Positions 16,129 to 26,169 of a stretch of DNA of 64,000 bases are shown one piece after another. This DNA is from UBA1952 sp965246785 (GTDB taxonomy: Bacteria; Bacteroidota; Bacteroidia; Chitinophagales; Chitinophagaceae). The stretch is taken from NCBI GenBank assembly GCA_965246785.1, contig CBDFFM010000006.1, positions 248,001-312,000 on the forward strand, in the 5' to 3' direction. Numbering within the stretch: the stretch's first letter is position 1; every line of letters begins with the position of its first letter. The translations under genes and the position numbers were made by a program. The notes below the pieces were generated by a model that had not been told where the DNA came from, did not search any database, and was given only the letters and a program-made list of their open reading frames with translations.

Positions 16129-16215
16129 AAAGCAGTCTGACAGACCACTTCGGTTACGCTCAGCACAGGCAGCGGGAGGACTGCTGCTTTCGCTACGGGC
16201 AGAAAACGCAGCCGC

Positions 16216-16223
16216 TATCTTTG
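16216..16223 (+). promoter_or_regulatory. Candidate -7 box TATCTTTG for the OstA-like gene
   Basis: TATCTTTG matches TAnnTTTG, 17 bases before the GTG at 16241. The 112-base gap also contains a loose AGCAGTC/GACTGCT inverted pair that could end the mlaD transcript. Confidence 0.4.
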
Positions 16224-16240
16224 CGCGCCTTTAGAACACC

Positions 16241-17932
16241 GTGCGTCGTCTCCTAAAAATCTGCCTGCTCCTTTGCGCCTGCGCTTGCTACTGGCATAGC
16301 GCATCGGCTGCGCCCGCGGACACAAGCAAAAGCACGACGGTCAATATCCTTTCTACCCGCACATTCATCGGCCAGCAGTCCGATTCGGGCATGATACAAC
16401 GGCTGATTGACAGCGTAGTCCTGCAGCAGGGCACGACCATCATGAACTGCGACAGCGCTCACCTGAACCTTCAGACCAACAATCTGGAAGCCTTCGGCAA
16501 TGTGCGCATCACGCAGCCCGGCGGCACGCAGATAACGAGCGATTATCTGCGCTACACCAGCAATAAAAAGCTTGCGTACCTGCGGGGAAATGTAGCGCTT
16601 ACGGACGGTAAGAGCAGCCTTTGGAGTGAAGAGCTGACATACGACGTAGGCACAAAAACCGGCGTTTACTCAGCTGGCGGCACACTTCAGAATGACGCCA
16701 CAACGGTCAGCTCCAACGAAGGCACTTACAATCTCAACTCCAAAGAATCCCGCTTCAAAGGCGAGGTATATATCTCCGACCCGCAGTACAATGTGACATC
16801 TGAAGACTTGGGTTACAATACCGAAAGCAAGCTCGTCCGCTTCTACGCACCAAGCGTTGTGACCAACGAAAAGAGCGAGCTACGCACCAGCAATGGCACG
16901 TACGACAGCAAGCGCCAGATAGCGCATTTCGTCTCGCGCTCATCCATCCTCAACGGCTCCAATTATATTGAGGCCGACACGCTTGACTACAACAAGCCCA
17001 CAGGCTGGGGTATTGCCCGCGGAAAAGTGATAGCCATTGATACCACAAACCACAGTAAGATGTGGAGCGGTTATGCCTCTTACAACGAAATCTCGCGCAA
17101 GCTCTTCGCCAATAAAAAGCCGGTGCTGCGCAATGCGAATGGCAAGGACACGCTTTACATCGCAGCCGATACTTTTTACTCCGCCCCGCAAAAATTCCGG
17201 GAATCAATAGCAACTGCTAAAGACACTGCAAATTCCAGAACTGGTAAGAAAAACAAGCGCTCCAGCCTGTCAACGTTCCAACCCTCCAATGCTCCCGAGC
17301 CGCCTGCCGATACCACCGCCCCGCGTTACTTTATCGGCTTCCACCACGTGCGCATCTGGAGCGATTCGCTGCAAGGACTTTGCGATAGTATCGCTTACCT
17401 GCCGCGCGATTCGGTGATGAAGATGATGGGTAAACCCGTAGCCTGGAGCCGTGAGAGTCAGATTACAGGCGACACCATCTTGCTTTACTCGGACAGCAGC
17501 CGCATCAAGCGCCTCTTCGTTCCGAACAATGCGCTAATCATTTCGCGCAGCCGGCCCGCAAAAGCAAACCTTTACGACCAAGTGCAGGGCAAAACGCTCA
17601 CTGCCTACTTTAAGAACGGCAAAGTGGACTACATGATTGTGTTCCCGGCGGCGGAGAGCATCTATTATCCAAAGGACGAGCGCGGCGCGTACCTCGGCGT
17701 AAATCAGGCGGAAAGTGAGCGGATGAAGGTCTTTTTTCGCGACAATAAAATCCACCGGATTATTTTTGAGCAGGAAGTAAAGCAGAAGATGAGTCCGCTG
17801 GATAAAGTGAACCTTCCAACAATGCGGCTGAGCCGCTTTCAATGGTTGGATGAGCGGCGGCCAAAAAGCCGCGAAGCCCTGTTTGACTTTGAGCACCGCG
17901 GCGAAAAGCCTTTTGAATACTGGCAATACTGA
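16241..17932 (+). CDS. OstA/LptA-like periplasmic protein
   Basis: The product is 563 residues and starts with GTG. The signal peptide ends around SASAA. The body is built of repeated short beta units of the OstA type (for example DSAHLNLQTNNLEAFGNVRI, TQITSDYLRYTSNKKLAYLR, YDSKRQIAHF), covering about residues 35-300. A second beta region follows a low-complexity linker (SSLSTFQPSNAPEPPADT). OstA/LptA domains bridge LPS across the periplasm. This large form is typical of Bacteroidota and may combine LptA and part of LptD function; that is inference. The aspartate kinase gene begins two bases after its stop. Confidence 0.85.
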   Translation: MRRLLKICLLLCACACYWHSASAAPADTSKSTTVNILSTRTFIGQQSDSGMIQRLIDSVVLQQGTTIMNCDSAHLNLQTNNLEAFGNVRITQPGGTQITSDYLRYTSNKKLAYLRGNVALTDGKSSLWSEELTYDVGTKTGVYSAGGTLQNDATTVSSNEGTYNLNSKESRFKGEVYISDPQYNVTSEDLGYNTESKLVRFYAPSVVTNEKSELRTSNGTYDSKRQIAHFVSRSSILNGSNYIEADTLDYNKPTGWGIARGKVIAIDTTNHSKMWSGYASYNEISRKLFANKKPVLRNANGKDTLYIAADTFYSAPQKFRESIATAKDTANSRTGKKNKRSSLSTFQPSNAPEPPADTTAPRYFIGFHHVRIWSDSLQGLCDSIAYLPRDSVMKMMGKPVAWSRESQITGDTILLYSDSSRIKRLFVPNNALIISRSRPAKANLYDQVQGKTLTAYFKNGKVDYMIVFPAAESIYYPKDERGAYLGVNQAESERMKVFFRDNKIHRIIFEQEVKQKMSPLDKVNLPTMRLSRFQWLDERRPKSREALFDFEHRGEKPFEYWQY

Positions 17933-17934
17933 CA

Positions 17935-19200
17935 ATGAACGTATACAAATTCGGCGGTGCATCCATAGGCACACCAGAGCGCATGAAGGCGCTGCTGCCC
18001 ATCATTCAAGACGCCAGGGGCGCGCTCACGGTGGTAGTCTCCGCAATGGGTAAGACGACCAACGCGCTGGAGGCAATTGTGAGGGCTGCGTGCGAGGATA
18101 AATCCGCGTCAACGGCGCTTATACATAGTGTGGAGCGGCAGCATCTGGATTTTGCCCGCGCCATACTGTCGCCGGAAGGTTTTGTGAAAGCGGAAACCGC
18201 GCTCGCGCCATTTTTTACTGAGCTGCAATGGGCAGTGGACGATTCGGATGCCACGCGGTATGATTACAGCTATGACCAGATTGTTTGCATCGGCGAGTTA
18301 ATGAGCACGCGATTGTTTTCGCTCTTCCTGGAAGAAGCAGGCGTGCCGAATATCTGGGTGGATATCCGCCAAATCATCCGCACGGACGACACATGGCGCG
18401 ATGCGAAAGTAGATTTGGCATACAGCACTGCTATGGCGAAGGAAGTCCTGCAACCTATCTTGGATAGCGGCCGCCGCATCATTACCCAAGGCTTCATTGG
18501 CGCTACGGATAACAATGAGTCGGTAACGCTGGGCCGCGAAGGCTCGGACTACACCGCCGCGCTGCTGGCATCCATGCTCGGCGCGGAAGGCGTCACGATT
18601 TGGAAAGACGTAGCCGGCCTGCGCAATGCCGACCCGAAGCTGTTTCCGGATACGGTGCAGATACCGGTCATCTCCTTTCACGAGGTGATTGAAATGGCCT
18701 ACTACGGCGCGCAAGTCATTCACCCGAAGACGGTGAAGCCGCTGCAGAATGCGGGCATACCGCTGCATGTGCGCTGCTTCCTTGATTTGGCTGAAAAAGG
18801 CACAACAATTCGCACAGAAGTGGAAGGCGTTGCCTACCCGCCCATCATTGTCTGGAAGCGCGAGCAGGTGCTATTACAAGTAACAACGCTGGACTTTTCG
18901 TTCATCACTGAAGATGCACTTTGCCACCTGTACGACACATTTGCGCGGTTGAAGGTGCGGGTAAATATGATTCAGAACGCCGCTATTTCTTTCATCGCTT
19001 GCTTAGACAATAAGCCGGAGAAAATCGCGGCAGTCGTCGCGGCATTGGAGCCGGACTACCGGGTGCGGCGCAATGAAGGTGTCAGTCTGTTGACGGTACG
19101 GCACTACACGCCGGAGATTTTATTCGGAATGACAATGAATAAGACGGTATTGCTGGAGCAAAAGACACGTGCTACAGTACAGGTAGTAATAGCCGATTAG
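17935..19200 (+). CDS. Aspartate kinase
   Basis: The product is 421 residues. The kinase domain starts VYKFGGASIGTPERM and includes RIITQGFIGATDNNESVTLGREGSDYTAALL and DPKLFPD. The C-terminal part (about 300-421) has two ACT-type regulatory segments. It catalyses the first step of the lysine/threonine/methionine pathway. It begins two bases after the OstA-like stop. It is monofunctional: no homoserine dehydrogenase domain follows. Feedback specificity cannot be read from the sequence. Confidence 0.9.
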   Translation: MNVYKFGGASIGTPERMKALLPIIQDARGALTVVVSAMGKTTNALEAIVRAACEDKSASTALIHSVERQHLDFARAILSPEGFVKAETALAPFFTELQWAVDDSDATRYDYSYDQIVCIGELMSTRLFSLFLEEAGVPNIWVDIRQIIRTDDTWRDAKVDLAYSTAMAKEVLQPILDSGRRIITQGFIGATDNNESVTLGREGSDYTAALLASMLGAEGVTIWKDVAGLRNADPKLFPDTVQIPVISFHEVIEMAYYGAQVIHPKTVKPLQNAGIPLHVRCFLDLAEKGTTIRTEVEGVAYPPIIVWKREQVLLQVTTLDFSFITEDALCHLYDTFARLKVRVNMIQNAAISFIACLDNKPEKIAAVVAALEPDYRVRRNEGVSLLTVRHYTPEILFGMTMNKTVLLEQKTRATVQVVIAD

Positions 19201-19201
19201 C

Positions 19202-21049
19202 TCACAGCACCTTCTTCCCCTTCATCGCGTCCTTCAATGCTGCATCCATCAGCCGCTCCGCAAAAGGGCGGCTGATTTCATTCAGCGCCTCTGTTGCATG
19301 CTGAATGCGGTCTTTGTCTTTAGCGGTAATGGCTTCGCGTAGGGCAGCCATAGAAGTTTGCGTCAGCGCTACTTCTTCTTCAGAAAGCAGCACGCGGTTT
19401 TTCTCTATAAACTTCGTCGTCGTTTCCAGCATCTGCTCGCCTTCCGTTGCAGCTTCCACCACTGCACGCGTCTGCATGTCGCTGCGGGCATGGGTGAGGG
19501 AATCCAGCAGCATTTGCTCCACTTGCGCGTCTGTAAGGCCGTATTGCGGCTGTACCTGAATGGTTTGAGCTACGCCGCTGCGCAATTCTTGAGCGCTCAC
19601 TTTCAGAATGCCGTCTGCGTCTATCAGGAAGGTGATTTCCACTTTCGGCAATCCGGCAGGCATGCCGGGAATGCCGGTGAGATTGAACGAGGCCAGCTTA
19701 CGATTGTCGCTCACTAAATCACGCTCGCCCTGGAAGACGGAAATAGCCATCGCGCTTTGCCCGTCCTTCTGCGTGGTGTATTGGCGGCCAGCTTTCGCGG
19801 GAATTTTTGAATTGCGTGGAATCAAGACATCCATCAGCCCACCCATCGTTTCAATGCCGAGGGATAGCGGCGTCACATCCAGCAGCAGCATATCGGTGTT
19901 CTTTCCCGCAAGAATATCGGCCTGCACTGCCGCGCCGAGCGCCACCACTTCGTCAGGATTAAGCTCATCGTACAGCTCACGGCCAAAAAGCCCGCGCACG
20001 GAGTCTTTTACCAACGGTACGCGCGTGGAGCCGCCAACCATCACCACTGCGTCAATGTCCTTAGTCTGCAAGCCTGCATCTTTCAGGGCCTGACGGCAAC
20101 TATCAAGCGTTCGGTCAACGAGGGGCTGGATAGCGCGGTTAAATTCTTCCCGTGTAATACTAAGCTGTTGTCTTTGCAAGTTTCCTTCAAACACCTCTGA
20201 CGACGAAAGCGCCTTCTTAGCCTCCTCTGCAAAAAGCCGCAAGGCAGCATCAGCTTGATTGCCAACTGCGGCCTGACGGCTAATGACTAAATCCACAAGC
20301 GCCCGGTCAAAGTCGTCGCCGCCGAGGTAAGTGTCGCCGTGGGTGGAGAGCACTTCAAAAATGCCACCTGAGATGCGCAGTATGGAAATGTCAAACGTTC
20401 CGCCGCCGAGGTCATAGACAGCGATGGTTTTTTCGTCTTCGCTTTTAGCGCCGAGGCCATACGCCAGCGCCGCAGCCGTTGGTTCGTTGACGATACGTAA
20501 AACATCCAATCCTGCCAGCTTGCCGGCATCGCGGGTGGCCTGGCGCTGAGTGTCGTTGAAGTAGGCCGGAACCGTAATCACTGCCTTGGTGACCTGTACT
20601 TTCAGCAAATGCTCCGCGCGGGCCTTAAGCTGGTGCAGGATGTGCGCGGAAAGCTCAATGGGCGAGTAGTATTTGTCGCCTACTGCAATCTTTACCAATG
20701 AGTCGGTGTCGTCGTCAATCACTTTATAGGAGAAGCGACTGGCATCTCCCTGAAGGTCTTTATAGCTTTTGCCCATCAGGCGCTTCACAGAATAAATGGT
20801 GCGCTCAGGCTCTGAAACTAAGTGCTGTCTCGCCTCGTTCCCGACATGCACCTCGCCATTTTGGCCAAAATGAATGATGGATGGCACCAGGGTCAGCCCG
20901 TCTGTCTCGCGTAGCGCGATGGGCTTGCGTACGCCGTCATCCTCTCGTACAATAGCGATGAGTGAATTTGTGGTGCCGAGGTCTATGCCTACAATCAACT
21001 CTTCCTGTTGCAGTGAGCCGGTTGCTATATTGATGGAAACTTTTGCCAT
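19202..21049 (-). CDS. hscA: Hsp70-type chaperone HscA for Fe-S cluster assembly
   Basis: The product is 615 residues. The N-terminal ATPase has GIDLGTTNSLIA, AVITVPAYFNDTQRQATRDA, VYDLGGGTFDISIL and VVMVGGSTRVPLV. The substrate domain has LLLDVTPLSLGIETMGG. The linker and short lid fit HscA better than DnaK, as do the N-terminal extension (MAKVSINIATGSLQQEEL) and the absent acidic EEVD-like tail. No hscB or isc genes are adjacent, so the hscA over dnaK call rests on sequence pattern. The frame is open to 21076; the ATG at 21049 is preferred. It is convergent with aspartate kinase, with one base between stops. Confidence 0.85.
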   Translation of the reverse strand: MAKVSINIATGSLQQEELIVGIDLGTTNSLIAIVREDDGVRKPIALRETDGLTLVPSIIHFGQNGEVHVGNEARQHLVSEPERTIYSVKRLMGKSYKDLQGDASRFSYKVIDDDTDSLVKIAVGDKYYSPIELSAHILHQLKARAEHLLKVQVTKAVITVPAYFNDTQRQATRDAGKLAGLDVLRIVNEPTAAALAYGLGAKSEDEKTIAVYDLGGGTFDISILRISGGIFEVLSTHGDTYLGGDDFDRALVDLVISRQAAVGNQADAALRLFAEEAKKALSSSEVFEGNLQRQQLSITREEFNRAIQPLVDRTLDSCRQALKDAGLQTKDIDAVVMVGGSTRVPLVKDSVRGLFGRELYDELNPDEVVALGAAVQADILAGKNTDMLLLDVTPLSLGIETMGGLMDVLIPRNSKIPAKAGRQYTTQKDGQSAMAISVFQGERDLVSDNRKLASFNLTGIPGMPAGLPKVEITFLIDADGILKVSAQELRSGVAQTIQVQPQYGLTDAQVEQMLLDSLTHARSDMQTRAVVEAATEGEQMLETTTKFIEKNRVLLSEEEVALTQTSMAALREAITAKDKDRIQHATEALNEISRPFAERLMDAALKDAMKGKKVL

Positions 21050-21155
21050 GATTCTGTTTTTCACACAACGGTGCAACGATGACGCTACGACCGCAATGGT
21101 ATATTAATAGTTTGCGTAGCGCCCGTTGCGAATCCGCCGCGCCGTTGCGTGAAAC

Positions 21156-21965
21156 TTATTCACGTCTGTGTTTTGTGCCGCTCGTTTCATTCCCTAAGAA
21201 ACGCGCCAGAAAATTTTTTGCCTTTCCTTCCGCCGCCAGTTGCAGCTTCTTCACCACGCCGTCTTCGGGGCGAGCGTAGAACGTCGTCTTATGGACGTGT
21301 TCTTTGTGGTTAGCAGGAATAGGGGAGAAGTAATAGTTGGAAATGCAGGCCCGCATCCCACCCGGCTGCGCCACCTTTGTAACGCTGTGAACGCTTTCGG
21401 TGTGCGTTTCCATCAGTACAAGGCGGTTGAACTTTGCGTGAATCTCTTTACGCTTCTTCATCGGTTTGTCCCACAGTTCAAGATTGCCGCCGCCGCTTTC
21501 CGGCCAGTCCGGTGTTATATAATAAAGCAGGTTTAGTACACGGTAGAGCTTGCCGTCGCCGTCATGGGAATTATCTAAGTGTGGCAGCAGAAAATCGCCT
21601 TCCAGCATAAGCGAGATGCCTGAACCATACAAAGAAGCATCCGGCGAAAGCTGTTCTTGTCCCGTTATTGCGCCGACAACTTCTACAACTTCCTTTTCCT
21701 GAAAGGCAAAAAGAATGGCCGCCATTTCCGGCGCATAATCTTCCACCTTAATGCCAACGCGCTTGCGTTCCTTCATGCTCTCACGCAGCATCAGCGTAGA
21801 AGGAGCGGGGAGGGACGCATAAATACGTTGCGCAATCCCTTCGGGCAATAAATCATCCAAGTAGCAATGTCGTACGGGCGCCGAACTTTCCCAGGATGCC
21901 TTTAGCGCGATAGTATTATCGCGAATTCGTCCTGCAATCAGGCTGCCTAATTCTTGCTGATTCAT
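21156..21965 (-). CDS. 2-oxoglutarate/Fe(II)-dependent oxygenase (prolyl-hydroxylase-like)
   Basis: The product is 269 residues. The iron triad is visible as H129-x-D131 in LPHLDNSH and H193 in SVHSV, and R205 in GGMRACIS is positioned to bind 2-oxoglutarate. The segment LNLLYYITPDWPESGGGNLELW is typical of the P4Hc/2OG-FeII_Oxy class. The substrate is unknown. A TAATTTTG box ends seven bases before the ATG, suggesting a leaderless mRNA. It is followed by hscA 106 bases downstream. Confidence 0.85.
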   Translation of the reverse strand: MNQQELGSLIAGRIRDNTIALKASWESSAPVRHCYLDDLLPEGIAQRIYASLPAPSTLMLRESMKERKRVGIKVEDYAPEMAAILFAFQEKEVVEVVGAITGQEQLSPDASLYGSGISLMLEGDFLLPHLDNSHDGDGKLYRVLNLLYYITPDWPESGGGNLELWDKPMKKRKEIHAKFNRLVLMETHTESVHSVTKVAQPGGMRACISNYYFSPIPANHKEHVHKTTFYARPEDGVVKKLQLAAEGKAKNFLARFLGNETSGTKHRRE

Positions 21966-21972
21966 GAAGCCA

Positions 21973-21980
21973 CAAAATTA
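21973..21980 (-). promoter_or_regulatory. Candidate -7 box TAATTTTG for the 2OG oxygenase gene
   Basis: On the minus strand TAATTTTG matches TAnnTTTG and ends seven bases before the ATG at 21963-21965. Confidence 0.45.
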
Positions 21981-22054
21981 CCGCCAGCAGGGCAGTGCTG
22001 TGGACTTTATAATTTCATCACGTTGTCGCTTATATTTCGGCCAAATCTTTCATT

Positions 22055-22573
22055 ATGAAAATGCTTCTTCTCGCAATTGCGCTGTTTGCTACAGTCACGC
22101 TCCACGCACAAACCGGCCTCACGCCGCTTCAATTCAATGATAAGCTGACGGCAATCACGGACAGCCTCTATACGCGCGGTCAGGCATGGGCGCAACAATT
22201 CAATGCGGCTTACAAAAGCAAAGACTTTAAATCGCTTACTCCTTATCGGGAAGGAATGACGCGGTTCATTAATACCAGCATTTCACGGGTAAGCGCGATG
22301 AAGGATGTAGCCAATTCTAAGCCTTTACGCACGGCAATGCTTGGTTTTCTCCGCTATGAGCTGCGACTTGTTACGGATGGCTTTCAGCCGATGGAACAGC
22401 TTACCGCTGCTTCCCCGGCTGAGGATGTCCAACGCGCATACAATAATCTGAAGACTTTTTCTGCCAGCGAAAACGACCAGTTGGCTAAAGTAGCTACTGC
22501 ACAGGAGGCTTATGCAAGTGAAAATGGCTTCCGCATAGAGACGGAGGAGGAGGCGAAAGCACCTAAGAAATAG
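22055..22573 (+). CDS. Secreted helical protein of unknown function
   Basis: The product is 172 residues. The signal peptide MKMLLLAIALFATVTLHAQ is followed by an all-helical, Lys/Glu-rich body (for example FNDKLTAITDSLYTRG, LGFLRYELRLVTDGFQPME). I do not recognise a named domain. It resembles small periplasmic proteins of Bacteroidota that sit alone. It lies 59 bases upstream of smc on the same strand, but smc uses its own TTG start and I see no sign of co-translation. Confidence 0.7.
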   Translation: MKMLLLAIALFATVTLHAQTGLTPLQFNDKLTAITDSLYTRGQAWAQQFNAAYKSKDFKSLTPYREGMTRFINTSISRVSAMKDVANSKPLRTAMLGFLRYELRLVTDGFQPMEQLTAASPAEDVQRAYNNLKTFSASENDQLAKVATAQEAYASENGFRIETEEEAKAPKK

Positions 22574-22632
22574 GCTGGCGACGAATGATTAAATTCGCCG
22601 TTTCTATCGTCTCCCAACTTACATAGCCTCCC

Positions 22633-25600
22633 TTGCGTTTACGTTCCCTTGATATCAAAGGCTTCAAATCCTTTGCCGATAAGACCCAAATACTTCTTGA
22701 CCATCCCATCACCGGCATTGTTGGCCCAAATGGCTGCGGCAAGAGCAATATCGTAGATGCAATCCGTTGGGTTATCGGCGAGCACAAAATCAAGAACCTC
22801 CGCTCCGACAATCTGGAAGACCTCATTTTTAATGGCTCCAGAACCCGTTCGGCGAGCGGCATGGCGGAAGTCTCACTGACATTTGAGAATACGCGAAACC
22901 TGCTGCCGACTGAGTTCACGACCGTTACCATCACCCGTAAATTCTACAAGAATGGTGAGAGTGAATATCGCCTGAATGATGTAGCCTGCCGCCTTAAAGA
23001 CATCCACAATCTATTTCTGGATACGGGTGTCTCCAATGATTCTTACGCCATCATTGAGCTTGGCATGGTGGACGACATCATCAAGGACAAAGAAGGCAGC
23101 CGCCGCCGCATGCTGGAGCAGGCCGCCGGTATTTCCATCTATAAAACGCGTAAGAAAGAAGCGAAGCAAAAGCTGGAAGCAACAGAGGCGGATATTTCGC
23201 GAATTGAAGATTTGCTTTTTGAAATAGCTGCCAATCTGCGTACGCTGGAAAGCCAGGCGAAGAAAGCCGAGCGTTACTTCCAGATTCGCGGCGAGTACAA
23301 GGAAGTAAGTATTGAGCTGGCCAAGGCAAGCTTAGAGCAATTCAACGAGCAATACAAAAGCCTTAATGAGCAGGAACGCAAAGAGGTAGATAGAAAAGCG
23401 GAGCTGGAAGCCATCGTTGCGACCGGCGAGGCCGCCATTGAAAAAGACAAAACCGCCCTCATCACCCACGAGCAGGAACTGAACGGCCTCCAAAAAGCAT
23501 TCAACGAACTTCTCAACCGCGTCCGCCAACTGGAAGGTGACAAGCGTCTGGCAGCGCAACGTCTGGAGCACTTGCGCGAGCGTGAAAAATCACTGAGCGA
23601 AACCATTTCCGGCGCGGGTCAGCAGCTTGGCAAGCTGGAAGAAAGCATCGCCTTTGCCGGACAACAGATTGCTTCAGAAACTTCTGCCTTAGAAGAAGTG
23701 CGCACAACGCTGGAAGCTCTGCGCAAAGACGTGGACGAAAGCCGTGGCGCCTACGATGCCGCCAAGCAAAGCCTTGATGCTACCCGCGCCCGCGTGCAGT
23801 CGGCCCAACGGCGCCAGTTTGACGCAGAAAAGAAAGTAGCCGTCGCCGACACATCGGTGATGAACCTGCAGCGCAGCATTCAGCATTTGCAGGAAGAAGC
23901 TGCCGGCCGCGCTACGCAGATTGAGAACATTCAAAAAGAACGCGTAGTGGCAGAAGGCACGCTGGAAGCAAAACAAGAATCCCTGCAAGCCCTGCTCACG
24001 CGCCAAGAAGAAGTAAAAGGCCGCATCCTGCAAGGGCAGGAAGAGTTGGAAGGGCTACGCGCTTATCTGGTGGAAGAAAACCGCATGCTGGACGCCCGCA
24101 AGAATGAGCATGACCTTCTGAAAAGCCTCGTGGATTCATTGGAAGGCTATCCCGATAGCATCAAATTCCTGAAGCGCAACAAAGAATGGGGCAGCAACGC
24201 GCCGCTGCTGAGTGACGTGTTCGTGGTAAAGCCTGAATACCGCGTGGCGATTGAAAGTGTGTTGGAGCAATACCTGAATTACTTTGTTGTAGAAAATATA
24301 GGAGAGGCTGCGGCGGCGATTCATCTGCTGGAAAGCGGCAAGAAGGGAAAGGCAAATTTTCTATTGCTGGATAAGGTTGCCGCTCAGCCACGTAGGAACG
24401 CGCCGCGGCGCGTTCCAATGGAAGCAGACGCTATTCCGGCATTAGACGCAATAGAAGTAGAAGAGAAGTTCCGTCCGCTTGCGGAGCACCTTTTGGGTAA
24501 TGTATTCATCTATGAAAACCTATCGGAGGGTACGCAAAGCCCCGACGGCGAAATGCTTGTGGATAAAACCGGCCGTTACAAGACCGACAGCCTGACGGTG
24601 TCAGGCGGCTCGGTCGGTTCTTTTGAAGGCAATAAGATTGGCCGCGCGAAAAATCTGGAACGCCTCGCAGCCGAGATTGCTACGCTTACAGAAACGACTA
24701 CGGCATTGCGCAAGCAAATCTCCGAGACACAATCTAAGCTCGCAGGCTTCAATGCTGAGCTTGCTGATAGAACTATTGAAGCAACGCGTCAGGAGATTAA
24801 TCGCTTGCAGAACAGCATCACTAACTTCGGCAACCGCATTGAAACCTACGAAGGCGCGAATACAACCGGTAAGCGCCGCATGGAAGAGCTGCAGGGCCAA
24901 TTAGCGCAGACCCAGGAAAGCATTTCCGGAACGCGACAGGAACTTAAAGCCGTAGAAGGCGAGATGCAGGAAATTGCGGCAGCGGTGGCGGAAGCCGAGA
25001 CCGCATTCGCGGACGTGGAAAGGCGATTTAACGCCGCCACGCAGCAGTACAATGCACAGAATCTCCAATACACCCGCCAGCAAAGCAAACTGGAAAGTCT
25101 AAAGGGCGAGTTGCAATTCCGCAGCAACCAGCTAAGCGATACGCGGCAGCAGATTGAGGGGGCAAAGCATTCGCTTACCGCCGCAAAGGAGCACATTACG
25201 GAAACAGAAGCCCAGCTTCATGCAGGCGACGAAGAATTGTACAAGCTGCTTTCCAGAAAGGAAGCCGACGAGCGCGCGCTGAATGAGAAAGACCGCGCTT
25301 ACTACGAATTGCGCAATGCAGTTAGCGCCGCTGAAAGCGCCCTTTCGCAAAAGCGCCGCGAGAAGGAAAGTGCTGATACATTGCTCTCCGGCATTAAAGA
25401 CAAGCTGGGCGAAATGAAGCTGCAGCTTGCGGGCATGAAGGAGCGCCTGCATGTAGAGTTCAAAGTGTCGCTGGATGAAATATTAGACCAGCCGCGCAAC
25501 GGGGAGCAAACGGTTGAAGAGCTAACTGCGGATTCAGACCGCATGAAGAAGCGCTTGGAAAGCATGGGCGAAGTCAACCCGACGGCCATTGAAGCCTTCA

Positions 25601-26169
25601 CAGAAGTAAAAGCCCGCCACGACTTTATCGTAGAGCAAAAGACAGACCTCGTAAACGCAAAAGACTCCCTGCTGGCAACGATTGAGGAAGTAGAAAGCAC
25701 TGCCAACGCGCGCTTCAAGGAAACCTTTGAAGCTGTCCGCGAAAACTTCGTGCAAGTATTCAAAGCCCTCTTCACTGCTGAGGATTCTGCTGACCTGCGC
25801 CTCACTGACCCGGATAACATCGCCGAAAGCGGCATTGAAATCTACGCGCAGCCGAAGGGCAAAAAGCCGTCCACGCTCACGCAGCTCAGCGGCGGCGAAA
25901 AGACACTAACCTCAACGGCATTCCTATTCGCGATTTACCTCATCAAGCCCGCGCCCTTCTGTATTCTGGACGAAGTGGATGCGCCTCTGGATGATGCCAA
26001 CGTGGGCAAGTTCACCAATATGATTCGCAAGTTCTCTGACAACTCACAGTTCATTATTGTGACGCACAACAAGCAAACGATGGCGGCTGTGGATGTGATT
26101 TACGGTGTTACGATGCAGGAGCCGGGTGTGAGTAAATTGGTGCCGGTGGATTTTAGGAGTTTGAATTAA
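22633..26169 (+). CDS. smc: Chromosome segregation SMC protein
   Basis: The product is 1178 residues. Walker A GPNGCGKSN (31-39), long coiled coils (about 170-500 and 670-1020), a hinge (about 510-660), the ABC signature LSGGEKTLTSTA and Walker B CILDEVDAPLDD are all present. It starts with TTG at 22633; the previous in-frame codons include a stop at 22624-22626, so no ATG start exists upstream. SMC condenses and aligns chromosomes, usually with ScpAB. Residues about 587-596 (RRNAPRRVPM) are encoded by a palindromic repeat found elsewhere in the window; they lie in a variable part of the hinge and keep the frame. Confidence 0.96.
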   Translation: MRLRSLDIKGFKSFADKTQILLDHPITGIVGPNGCGKSNIVDAIRWVIGEHKIKNLRSDNLEDLIFNGSRTRSASGMAEVSLTFENTRNLLPTEFTTVTITRKFYKNGESEYRLNDVACRLKDIHNLFLDTGVSNDSYAIIELGMVDDIIKDKEGSRRRMLEQAAGISIYKTRKKEAKQKLEATEADISRIEDLLFEIAANLRTLESQAKKAERYFQIRGEYKEVSIELAKASLEQFNEQYKSLNEQERKEVDRKAELEAIVATGEAAIEKDKTALITHEQELNGLQKAFNELLNRVRQLEGDKRLAAQRLEHLREREKSLSETISGAGQQLGKLEESIAFAGQQIASETSALEEVRTTLEALRKDVDESRGAYDAAKQSLDATRARVQSAQRRQFDAEKKVAVADTSVMNLQRSIQHLQEEAAGRATQIENIQKERVVAEGTLEAKQESLQALLTRQEEVKGRILQGQEELEGLRAYLVEENRMLDARKNEHDLLKSLVDSLEGYPDSIKFLKRNKEWGSNAPLLSDVFVVKPEYRVAIESVLEQYLNYFVVENIGEAAAAIHLLESGKKGKANFLLLDKVAAQPRRNAPRRVPMEADAIPALDAIEVEEKFRPLAEHLLGNVFIYENLSEGTQSPDGEMLVDKTGRYKTDSLTVSGGSVGSFEGNKIGRAKNLERLAAEIATLTETTTALRKQISETQSKLAGFNAELADRTIEATRQEINRLQNSITNFGNRIETYEGANTTGKRRMEELQGQLAQTQESISGTRQELKAVEGEMQEIAAAVAEAETAFADVERRFNAATQQYNAQNLQYTRQQSKLESLKGELQFRSNQLSDTRQQIEGAKHSLTAAKEHITETEAQLHAGDEELYKLLSRKEADERALNEKDRAYYELRNAVSAAESALSQKRREKESADTLLSGIKDKLGEMKLQLAGMKERLHVEFKVSLDEILDQPRNGEQTVEELTADSDRMKKRLESMGEVNPTAIEAFTEVKARHDFIVEQKTDLVNAKDSLLATIEEVESTANARFKETFEAVRENFVQVFKALFTAEDSADLRLTDPDNIAESGIEIYAQPKGKKPSTLTQLSGGEKTLTSTAFLFAIYLIKPAPFCILDEVDAPLDDANVGKFTNMIRKFSDNSQFIIVTHNKQTMAAVDVIYGVTMQEPGVSKLVPVDFRSLN
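24392..24420. repeat. Palindromic repeat of the GTAGGAACGCG family inside smc
   Basis: Bases 24395-24416 form a perfect 22-bp palindrome (arm GGAACGCGCCG), preceded by GTA. The arms match the intergenic copy at 3484-3511. The copy is in frame and codes for RRNAPRRVP within the SMC hinge. Confidence 0.85.
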
